Assembly: GCA_017502305.1 (NCBI GenBank)
Contig: JAFVVG010000025.1
Coordinates: forward strand, 1 to 38,336
DNA: 38,336 nt
Reading direction: 5' to 3'
DNA from: Clostridia bacterium
Lineage (GTDB): Bacteria; Bacillota; Clostridia; Christensenellales; Aristaeellaceae
The translations under genes and the position numbers were made by a program. Positions 31,972 to 38,336 of this stretch are shown here, piece by piece. The stretch's first letter is position 1. Each line of letters starts with the position of its first letter. A model generated the notes under the pieces. It had not been told where the DNA came from and made no database searches. It saw only the letters and a list, made by a program, of their open reading frames with translations.

Positions 31972-32418
31972 TCACCTCCGGAGTGGTAAATGCTTGGTAT
32001 AATGGATTTCGTCATCGTTGATATAGCCTTGACTTTCATAAAATGCCTGAGCATTCAGGTTGCGCCGGCCTGTAAGCAGCACAATATTTTCCGCTTCAAA
32101 GCGATTAACTGCGATTTCCTCGGCCAGGCGCATCAGCTGCCGAGCAGCGCCCTGACGGCGGCAAGCAGCATCCACATACAATTCAGCAACCTCCACAGTA
32201 GGTTTTTCGTAGCACCAGGAGAAATTCACCTGTGCGCACAGGAAACCTACCGCTTCTCCGTTACATTCCGCGATGCACGTGAATTCCTGCGTGTTGCGCT
32301 CCAGCATGGTTCGGATCATCGCCTCGTCCGGCAAGCCTTCGCCATTGAAGGCGGTGTTCAGGCGCTGCAGAGCAGGCGCATCGACAGGCATGGCTTCGCG
32401 GACGGTGATGGTAGCCAT
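31972..32418 (-). CDS. GNAT-family N-acetyltransferase
   Basis: A 148-residue acetyltransferase. The acetyl-CoA-binding motif is ELYVDAACRRQGAARQLM (about 79-96), with an ALxxNxxAxxFYES-like ending (NLNAQAFYESQGYI). GGAGG lies 8 bases before ATG 32418. The stop codon is 5 bases before the response regulator's ATG, making them one unit. The acceptor substrate is not predictable. The extended mutS2 reading frame overlaps its first 61 bases. Confidence 0.9.
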   Translation of the reverse strand: MATITVREAMPVDAPALQRLNTAFNGEGLPDEAMIRTMLERNTQEFTCIAECNGEAVGFLCAQVNFSWCYEKPTVEVAELYVDAACRRQGAARQLMRLAEEIAVNRFEAENIVLLTGRRNLNAQAFYESQGYINDDEIHYTKHLPLRR

Positions 32419-35027
32419 GGCAGAACCCTCCTTCCGTCAGCTGCAAGCAGCTGCCGCCTTCCTCGCAGAGGGAGGCTTAGTTTGTGTACAGCCAAGCCGC
32501 AAGGCTTTTGTGCTGCATCCCCCGCGTCGCGGCGCTCCTGTTGAGCGCCGTGACCCCTGCTGATATGATACCCGCATGCCCCCCCGAATGGGAGTCCAGA
32601 GGGCCGAACGGCCCTTTGGCGGGATTCCCAAGGGCAGCGCCCTGGGGCGGGGTCCAGGGGCTGCGCCCCTGGGCCCGTGAGCGTTACCACCGTCACGCCG
32701 CTTTCGCCTTCGCCGTAGACGCCAAGGCGGAATTCCTTCACCAGCATGTGGCGCTTCAGGTGCTGCTGGATGCCGGAGCGCAATACGCCCGTGCCCTTAC
32801 CATGAATAATCTGCACCTCGCCCATGCCGGCCATGATAGCCTCGTTCAGATACTGGTCAACGGCGGCGATGGCCTCCTCCAGCATCATGCCGCGGACGTC
32901 GCACTCCATGGAAACGGTGCGGGACATGGCGCCGGTGGAAGTGCGGACGCTGGACTTCTTGGGCGGTTCCTTCTGCTTCACCAGCCGCAGCTGGCTGATG
33001 TGGGCCTTGAACTTCATCACGCCGGCCTGGAGCTCCACCTCTCCCTTGGCGTTGGGGGCGGCAAGCACCGTGCCCTGGCTGCCCAGGGTAAGGATCTCCA
33101 CCCGGTCGCCGGGCTTGACAGTCTTGGGCGGAGCGGTCACGGTATCCACCTTCTGCACCAGCCCCTCGGAGAGGTTATCGATGCTCTTTTCCAGCTTGCG
33201 GCGCAGGGCAGCGGCGTCGTTGTCCGGGGTGGCGTTTTTCTTCATTTTCTTCAGGTCGGTAAGGATGCTCTCTGCCTCGCGCCGGGCATTCTCCAGCACC
33301 CGGCGGGCGTCCTCCCGGGCCTTGCGCATGGCGGTTTCCCGCTTTTCCTCCATCTCTTTGCGGAGGCGCTCAGCCTCGTCCCGCAGCCGGGTGGTCTCCT
33401 TGGAGGCCTCCACCGCCAGCTCACGTTCCTTTTCGGCCACCTGGCGGTGATACTCCGCGTTGGCGATGATATCCTCAAAGCGGATGGACTCGCTGGTGAG
33501 CAGCGTTTTGGCGGCGTCGATCAGGTTTTCCGGCAGGCCCAGCTTGCGGCTGATCTCAAAGGCGTTGGACTTGCCCGGCACGCCGATGGACAGGCGGTAG
33601 GTGGGCCGCAGTGTCTCCACGTTGAACTCCACCGAGGCGTTCTCCACGCCCTTGGTGGAGAGGGCGAAGGCCTTCAGTTCGCTGTAATGGGTGGTGGCCA
33701 GGGTGCGCACACGGATGTGCAACAGCCTTGTCAGAATGCTCTGGGCCAGGGCGGCGCCCTCGGTGGGGTCGGTGCCGGCGCCCAATTCGTCAAAGAGCAC
33801 CAGGTCATGGGGGGTGACCTCGCGCATGATGGTCACGATGTTGGTCATGTGGCTGGAGAAGGTGGAAAGGCTCTGCTCAATGGACTGCTCGTCGCCGATA
33901 TCGGCAAACACCTGGCCAAACACTGCCAGCTCCGTGCCCAGGTCGGCGGGCACCTGCAAGCCGGCTTGCGCCATCAGGGTAAACAGGCCCACGGTTTTCA
34001 GCGTCACGGTTTTGCCGCCGGTATTGGGGCCGGTGATGATCAGCGTGGTGAAATCCTTGCCCATCCACAGGTTGGAGGGTACCACCTTGTCGGCGGGGAT
34101 CAGCGGATGCCGCCCCCGAATGATGTTGATGTAGCCTTCCTTGTTCAGCTTGGGGGTCACAGCGAACATTTCCCGGGAAAGCAGACCCTTGGCAAAGATG
34201 AAGTCCAGCTCCGCCAGAATGTCGATGTTCTCCCGCAGCTGGGCGGCATAGGGGGCCACCTCGGCAGAGAGGGCTGCCAGAATGCGCTCAATCTCCGCCT
34301 GCTCCTTCAGCTCCCATTGCTTCAGCTCGTTGCCCATTTCCACCGCGGCCATGGGCTCGATAAACAGCGTAGCGCCGGAGGTGGACTGGTCGTGCACCAG
34401 GCCGGGCACATTGGAGCGGTATTCCGCCTTCACCGGCAGCACATAGCGGTCGTTGCGCACGGTGATGATGGGGTCCTGCAGGTACTTGGCGATGGTCTGG
34501 TTGTGGATCATCTGGTTCAGCTTATCCTTGATGCGCTCGGTAGCGCCCCGCAGGTGGCGGCGGATGTTCATCAGCTCAGAGGAGGCGCGGTCGGCGATCT
34601 CATCCTCGGAGATGATGGCGTCGGTAATGTCCTGCTCCAGGTGGCGCAGAACGCACAGCCCCTGGGCCTTTTGGGTGAGGCGGGGGGTGTTCTGCCTGTC
34701 GGTGACCAGGGCGTCACGGGCGGCGCGGGAGGCACGCAGAAGCTCCGCCACGGAAAGCAGCGCCCGGGGCGAAAGGGTGGCGCCCTTGTCCGCCAGGGCC
34801 AGGGAGGGACGGACATCGTCGAAGGGCACCATGGGGTGACCTCCGATGTAGGTCAGGATCACCGCGGCTTCCTCGGTCTCCTGCTGCCATTCCTGCACCT
34901 CCTGCATGTTGCAGGAGGGCGTCAATGCCTGGCAGCGCTCCGCGCCCATGGGGGTAAGGGCCTTGGCGGCCAGCTGGTCGCGGATCTTGGTAAACTCCAG
35001 TACACGGAGCGTACGTTCACTCATCAT
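32358..35027 (-). CDS. mutS2: MutS2 endonuclease/ATPase with a repeat-encoded C-terminal extension
   Basis: An 889-residue frame. Residues 1-783 match a normal MutS2: clamp/lever helices, Walker A TGPNTGGKTVTLKT, DELGAGTDPTEGAALAQ, a coiled coil (within about 515-625, rich in Arg, Glu and Lys) and a C-terminal Smr domain (ECDVRGMMLEEA; IIHGKGTGVLRSGI). MutS2 proteins suppress recombination and act in ribosome rescue. The usual C-terminus is reached at VTVVTL (codon 783, ending at 32679), but no stop follows. The frame continues through the repeat at 32522-32678 for 106 more codons of low-complexity sequence, into the start of the acetyltransferase gene. GGAG lies 8 bases before ATG 35027. The core call is secure; whether the tail is stable is unknown. 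Confidence 0.93.
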   Translation of the reverse strand: MMSERTLRVLEFTKIRDQLAAKALTPMGAERCQALTPSCNMQEVQEWQQETEEAAVILTYIGGHPMVPFDDVRPSLALADKGATLSPRALLSVAELLRASRAARDALVTDRQNTPRLTQKAQGLCVLRHLEQDITDAIISEDEIADRASSELMNIRRHLRGATERIKDKLNQMIHNQTIAKYLQDPIITVRNDRYVLPVKAEYRSNVPGLVHDQSTSGATLFIEPMAAVEMGNELKQWELKEQAEIERILAALSAEVAPYAAQLRENIDILAELDFIFAKGLLSREMFAVTPKLNKEGYINIIRGRHPLIPADKVVPSNLWMGKDFTTLIITGPNTGGKTVTLKTVGLFTLMAQAGLQVPADLGTELAVFGQVFADIGDEQSIEQSLSTFSSHMTNIVTIMREVTPHDLVLFDELGAGTDPTEGAALAQSILTRLLHIRVRTLATTHYSELKAFALSTKGVENASVEFNVETLRPTYRLSIGVPGKSNAFEISRKLGLPENLIDAAKTLLTSESIRFEDIIANAEYHRQVAEKERELAVEASKETTRLRDEAERLRKEMEEKRETAMRKAREDARRVLENARREAESILTDLKKMKKNATPDNDAAALRRKLEKSIDNLSEGLVQKVDTVTAPPKTVKPGDRVEILTLGSQGTVLAAPNAKGEVELQAGVMKFKAHISQLRLVKQKEPPKKSSVRTSTGAMSRTVSMECDVRGMMLEEAIAAVDQYLNEAIMAGMGEVQIIHGKGTGVLRSGIQQHLKRHMLVKEFRLGVYGEGESGVTVVTLTGPGAQPLDPAPGRCPWESRQRAVRPSGLPFGGACGYHISRGHGAQQERRDAGDAAQKPCGLAVHKLSLPLRGRRQLLAADGRRVLPWLPSPSAKPCLSMRLLCSA
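32522..32678 (-). repeat. Dispersed multi-hairpin repeat, copy B
   Basis: On the minus strand: CCAGGGGC...GCCCCTGG, CCCCAGGGC...GCCCTTGGG and AAAGGGCC...GGCCCTCT, then AGCAGGGGTCACGGCGC and a closing GCGCCGCGACGCGG. The order, spacing and last 45 bases match copy A at 27801-27955. It directly follows the point where mutS2 should end and is translated as its extension. Confidence 0.8.
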
Positions 35028-35041
35028 AACAATAACTCCAA

Positions 35042-37279
35042 TTACTCAACGGGTCGGTTCCAATGGCCGGAGGTGGCTTCCCCGCCGCCCTCCAGCGTCA
35101 GTTCAATCAGGGGCGCATAGCCCGCCGCCTTCACCCGGGTCAGGTTGTCTGTGGGCAGGGCATTCATCAGCCGCACCAGGCAGCCCTCCGGGAGGCGCTG
35201 GCGCAGAAGCGGAAAGGATACCCCTTTGCGGTCAGTCAGTACGGTACCCCGCAGGGCGTCGGGCGCATTCACGTCGCACAGCCTGCAATCCTTGTGGCCC
35301 TTGTTCAGCCCCAGATAAGTCCGGGCCGGGCAATGGTGCAGAAGCATCAGCTGCGTGTAGCCATAGGCCGGCACCAGGATGGGCGGCTGGCCCGCCATCA
35401 GCCGGGCGGTTTCCATGCCGGACAGTTCGCAGGAGGCCGTCACAAAGGCGCAGCCCTGCTCCAGCAGCAGCGCGGCGGCCCGGCGATTCATCACAGGAAT
35501 GCCGCTGCCCGCGCCATAGGCCACAGGCCACTCCAGGCCCAGCTGGCCCACGCTGCCCAGCACCACGCCGCTCAGGCGGTCGGCTTGCTCTGTCACCAGG
35601 CTGTGCAGCATTTGCAGGGTGGCTTCCTCGCAGGCCATGGGCAGGTGGAGCCACGTGCCCCGGGGCAGCCGCGGCAGGGCGGCCTCGAGCGCCTCCTGCC
35701 GGAAGTCCTCGGGATACCAGCAGGCGATGCCTTCCGTGACCTTCTCCAGCTGCGCCAGGGTGCGGCATACCGTCATGGGCGGCACATTGCCTATGGGCAG
35801 CGTTACGTCGTTTTCAGGGTATTCCGTGCCTTGTTTCCGGGTAAAATCCTCCGCGCGCTGCTTTTCCAGCTGCTCCAGCGCGTCACGGCGCAGGGCGTTC
35901 AGCGCAGATACCGGCACAAAGGCGTTTTCAGTATAAACATTCAGTTCTCGCAGCACAAAGGCCGTGTCGCCGGTCTTATCCAGGCTGCGGCGGGCGTCCG
36001 CCTCGGTCATGGCACGCTTTTGCGCTGGGGAAACCACATCCCCCGTGGCGATGGCCACGCTTTCCCCATCGGTGGCGGTGAGCGTCAGCGGCTCGCCAGG
36101 CAGGGCCACCAAGGTCATATCGCAGGGGATAGTGGGAATTTCCAGCGCCCTGGCCGCCTCCAGCTGCCTGGCAGAGGTCAGGCGCACCACCTCATCGCCA
36201 GGGTGAATACGCATATCAGGCCGCAAGCGCAGCACCGCCACATCACCGGCGGGGGTGTCCTTGCCGGCGTAGATCATCTCGTGATCCTCATATCCGTGGC
36301 GGATCTGCAAGCCATCGCCATCGTGGAGATCAGCGGTCAGCCGCAGCCTTGCCAGTTTGCCGCTGACGGCCTCGATGCTGCCCACCGGCACACCGCCGTG
36401 GTTCACCCGGGTGTGATCAATCACGCCGGCGTCCTCGGCGCCCATGGCGTAGCCCTTCATGAAGCCGCCGCGCTGGAAGATCTGCAAAAGGTCCTGCTTT
36501 TCATCCGCACCGGCGGCAGCGCCGTCGATGCCACGGCGGTAGCTTCCAGCCACCACGGCCACGTATTCAGGCCGCTTCAGACGACCCTCGATCTTGATGG
36601 AGCATGCACCGGCCTTTTTCAGCTCGGGCAGGTAATCCCGCAGGCATACGTCACGGGGAGAGAGCCATGCGCCCCGCTTGCCCCGGTAGGTATAATCCAG
36701 CCGGCAGGGCTGGGCACAGCGCCCACGGTTGCCGCTGCGGCTGCCGATCATGGAGGAAAACAGGCATTGCCCGCTGACGCCCACGCACTGGGCGCCATGG
36801 CCAAAGACCTCGATCTCAATGGGCTGTTTGGCTGCCAGCGCAATCTCGCCGAGGCTGCACTCACGGGCCAGCACGGCGCGGGTCATGCCCATCCGGGCGC
36901 ACCAGGCGGCGCCGGTGGCGTTGTGGATGGCCATCTGAGTGCTGGCGTGGATGGGCAGGTCCGGAAAGCAAGCCCGGGCCATGCGCAATACGCCCAGGTC
37001 CTGCACCAGCACGGCGTCCACCCGCACCTCATTCAGCAGGCGGAGCAGATCCTTCACCTCAGACATTTCGCTGTCCTTGATGAGGGTGTTCACCGTGACA
37101 TGCACCCGCACATGATGCAGGTGGGCAAAAGCCACGGCTCTGCGCAGCTCTTCCTCGTTGAAATTCCCCGCCCCGGCCCTGGCGCTGAAAGCAGAGCAGC
37201 CCAAATACACCGCGTCAGCACCGGCAGCGATGGCACGGTCAAGGGCTTCATAGGTTCCGGCAGGGGCGAGGTTTTCCAT
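35042..37279 (-). CDS. U32 family peptidase
   Basis: A 745-residue protein of the U32 group, whose better-known members act in tRNA/rRNA hydroxylation or collagen degradation. The N-terminal TIM-barrel-like domain has GADAVYLGCSAFSAR, VLVQDLGVLRM and HASTQMAIHN, then the Cys-rich block GQCLFSSMIGSRSGNRGRCA and KIEGRLKRPEYVA, the U32 signature with Fe-S-type cysteines. The C-terminal half resembles the extra domain of long clostridial U32 proteins. The ATG at 37279 has GGAGG 7 bases upstream; the ATG at 37285 is too close to it. It is 14 bases from mutS2. Confidence 0.92.
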   Translation of the reverse strand: MENLAPAGTYEALDRAIAAGADAVYLGCSAFSARAGAGNFNEEELRRAVAFAHLHHVRVHVTVNTLIKDSEMSEVKDLLRLLNEVRVDAVLVQDLGVLRMARACFPDLPIHASTQMAIHNATGAAWCARMGMTRAVLARECSLGEIALAAKQPIEIEVFGHGAQCVGVSGQCLFSSMIGSRSGNRGRCAQPCRLDYTYRGKRGAWLSPRDVCLRDYLPELKKAGACSIKIEGRLKRPEYVAVVAGSYRRGIDGAAAGADEKQDLLQIFQRGGFMKGYAMGAEDAGVIDHTRVNHGGVPVGSIEAVSGKLARLRLTADLHDGDGLQIRHGYEDHEMIYAGKDTPAGDVAVLRLRPDMRIHPGDEVVRLTSARQLEAARALEIPTIPCDMTLVALPGEPLTLTATDGESVAIATGDVVSPAQKRAMTEADARRSLDKTGDTAFVLRELNVYTENAFVPVSALNALRRDALEQLEKQRAEDFTRKQGTEYPENDVTLPIGNVPPMTVCRTLAQLEKVTEGIACWYPEDFRQEALEAALPRLPRGTWLHLPMACEEATLQMLHSLVTEQADRLSGVVLGSVGQLGLEWPVAYGAGSGIPVMNRRAAALLLEQGCAFVTASCELSGMETARLMAGQPPILVPAYGYTQLMLLHHCPARTYLGLNKGHKDCRLCDVNAPDALRGTVLTDRKGVSFPLLRQRLPEGCLVRLMNALPTDNLTRVKAAGYAPLIELTLEGGGEATSGHWNRPVE

Positions 37280-37295
37280 CTTCATTCCTCCGAGG

Positions 37296-37559
37296 TTACT
37301 GACTTTCGTTTTTCCATCTGTTCAGGTTGGGCAACCGATCCGGGTTATGGCCGTTCTCGATGAAATCCAGCAGCTGTTGGCAGGGTAGCTGGGCACACAG
37401 GCCGCAATGCTGGCAACCCTTGCTCACTGCACACTTGTAAACATCGCATTCGCCCCAGAAGATTTTCCCCTGCTGTGCTTCGCAGCCCTTGCAGCCTAAG
37501 CGGTCTTTGAAGCTGCAAGTGTTGCATACGGTGCCGCATTTGCCTCTGATTTCAATCAT
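37296..37559 (-). CDS. Small Cys-rich DUF3795-like protein
   Basis: An 87-residue protein with 12 cysteines arranged as CGTVCNTCSF, GCKGCEA, GECDVYKCAVSKGCQHCGLC and LPC. This matches the DUF3795 family of small, probably metal- or Fe-S-binding proteins of unknown role. GGAGG lies 10 bases before ATG 37559. It ends 16 bases before the U32 peptidase start, so the two are likely co-transcribed. No catalytic function can be assigned. Confidence 0.8.
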   Translation of the reverse strand: MIEIRGKCGTVCNTCSFKDRLGCKGCEAQQGKIFWGECDVYKCAVSKGCQHCGLCAQLPCQQLLDFIENGHNPDRLPNLNRWKNESQ

Positions 37560-37602
37560 TGGTAATGTGCCTCCTTCGTACAGCCTTCCAGAAATCGTTT
37601 GT

Positions 37603-37854
37603 TTACCGCTCCCGCAACGCTTCCAGTTCCCGGCGGAGCTTGCTGTTCTCGTCCTGGGCCTTCATCAGCTCGTCAGCGATGTTCAGGCACACCAGCACCG
37701 CCGCCTTGTCCACGGGCATGCGGGCGGCCAGGGAAGCCTCGGTGATCTTGCGGTCCACGTAAGCGGCCACCCGGGTGATGTATTCCGGCGCGTCGGAGGA
37801 CACGAGAGTATAGTCCCGGCCCGCCACGCGGACGGTGGTTTTCTGCTTTTCCAT
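37603..37854 (-). CDS. zapA: Cell division protein ZapA
   Basis: An 83-residue protein that bundles FtsZ filaments at the division ring. The N-terminal beta strands (TTVRVAGRDYTLVSSDAPEY) and VAAYVDRKITE match ZapA, and the C-terminal helix from AAVLVCLNIADELMKAQDEN to the end forms the dimerising coiled coil. GGAGG lies 7 bases before ATG 37854. Its place just before mutS2-region genes is typical of Clostridia and Bacilli, where zapA is near mutS2. Confidence 0.92.
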   Translation of the reverse strand: MEKQKTTVRVAGRDYTLVSSDAPEYITRVAAYVDRKITEASLAARMPVDKAAVLVCLNIADELMKAQDENSKLRRELEALRER

Positions 37855-37873
37855 GGGATTTCCTCCCCTGCAA

Positions 37874-37919
37874 AAATGAATGAAGGCGCAGGAAAGCCAA
37901 AGCTCGCCCGCGCCTATGG
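37874..37919 (-). terminator. Weak terminator-like hairpin after the cyclophilin gene
   Basis: On the minus strand AGGCGC and GCGCCT arms enclose about 20 bases, and the sequence continues TCATTCATTTTTGC. The stem is short with a long loop, so the assignment is tentative. Confidence 0.4.
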
Positions 37920-37920
37920 A

Positions 37921-38336
37921 TTACATCTGATCGAAGGGATAGGTTTCGCCGTTGGTCTCCACACGGATGGACTTCATCTGCTGGGGCTCCAGCGGCTTAT
38001 CCATACGGTCGCGCTTCACGCTGACGATGGCGTCGGCCACCTCCATGCCCTCCAGCACCTTGCCGAAGGCGGCGTACTGGCCGTCCAGGTGGGGGCTGTC
38101 GCTGGTCATGATGAAGAACTGGCTACCGGCGGAATCGGGCATCATGCTGCGGGCCATGCTCAGCACGCCGTAGGTATGCTTCAGGGGATTGGGAACGCCG
38201 TTCATGGCGAACTCGCCCTTGATGCGGTAGCCGGGTCCGCCGATGCCGGTGCCCTTGGGGTCGCCACCCTGAATCATGAAGCCGGGGATCACCCGGTGGA
38301 AGATCAGCCCGTCGTAGAAGCCGCTGTTGGCCAGGG
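37921..38336 (-). CDS. Cyclophilin-type peptidyl-prolyl isomerase, 5' end cut by the window
   Basis: The visible 137 codons encode most of a cyclophilin, which speeds prolyl bond rotation in proteins. The frame is open to the window edge: [20 protein letters not shown], then [33 protein letters not shown] and [17 protein letters not shown]. These contain the catalytic Arg of FHRV, the Gln/Gly-rich substrate loop and the QFFI motif. Any signal peptide would be in the missing N-terminus, so location is unknown. The stop is TAA at 37921. Confidence 0.95.
   Translation of the reverse strand, partial: LANSGFYDGLIFHRVIPGFMIQGGDPKGTGIGGPGYRIKGEFAMNGVPNPLKHTYGVLSMARSMMPDSAGSQFFIMTSDSPHLDGQYAAFGKVLEGMEVADAIVSVKRDRMDKPLEPQQMKSIRVETNGETYPFDQM

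Noticed and set aside
27801..32678. CRISPR array from the repeated hairpins
   Set aside because: Copies are about 4.7 kb apart, unequal internally, and not regularly spaced with unique spacers.
32484..35120. 878-codon plus-strand frame opposite mutS2
   Set aside because: Low-complexity antisense shadow; mutS2 motifs on the minus strand are unambiguous.

Overview
The window looks like chromosomal DNA of an anaerobic, Gram-positive member of the Clostridia with fairly high GC, probably gut- or rumen-associated. The basis is strong AGGAGG ribosome-binding sites, frequent TTG/GTG starts, SigA-type TTGACA/TATAAT promoters, a SipW-type signal peptide, LytR-CpsA-Psr and CpsC/CpsD proteins, BspA-like leucine-rich repeats, ZapA, YacL and MutS2. 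A Christensenellales-like lineage is possible, but this is inference only. No tRNA, rRNA, CRISPR array, transposase or phage gene was seen, and no gene-free stretch exceeds 300 bases.

Region 1 (1-5507, minus strand) is the most interesting part: a lasso-peptide gene cluster. A promoter at 5479-5507 drives a small precursor gene with a TTG start (5279-5434), missed by ordinary ORF length cut-offs. A hairpin with a U-run follows, then an HPr-kinase-like lasso kinase, a PqqD-like leader-binding protein (B1/RRE), an asparagine-synthetase-like macrolactam cyclase (C), a transglutaminase-fold leader peptidase (B2) and a radical SAM/SPASM enzyme. The precursor has Thr at leader position -2, a predicted Ser1-Glu9 ring and a C-terminal Ser. 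That Ser is the residue phosphorylated in paeninodin-type lasso peptides. The radical SAM enzyme is an unusual extra. No dedicated exporter is visible. The left edge cuts a P-loop kinase gene in markedly more AT-rich DNA.

Region 2 (5546-13323) is a cell-surface module. A divergent SipW-type secreted protein gene is followed by a minus-strand operon: LCP ligase, unknown secreted protein, CpsC-like Wzz protein, CpsD-like tyrosine kinase and a nucleotidyltransferase-fold protein. The last family also occurs in kinase-containing lasso clusters. A divergent gene encodes a phosphoglycosyl transferase that would prime polysaccharide synthesis. No other glycosyltransferases, flippase or polymerase accompany it.

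Region 3 (13331-16429, minus) holds a tyrosine phosphatase, the PIN/TRAM protein YacL and RadA. Region 4 (16483-26388, plus) holds two secreted phosphodiester-glycosidase (NAGPA) proteins, a secreted leucine-rich-repeat protein, a GH2 beta-galactosidase, a YbhN-like membrane protein and a secreted fusion of BspA-like repeats with a sugar-binding protein.

Region 5 (26394-38336, minus) is mostly housekeeping: serine hydrolase, amino-acid kinase, shikimate kinase, chorismate mutase, an OmpR-type two-component system, GNAT acetyltransferase, MutS2, U32 peptidase, a DUF3795-like Cys-rich protein, ZapA and a cyclophilin cut by the window edge. Two copies of a roughly 155-base multi-hairpin repeat lie here, with a third, looser relative. 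One copy has removed the expected stop of mutS2 and adds about 106 codons to it.
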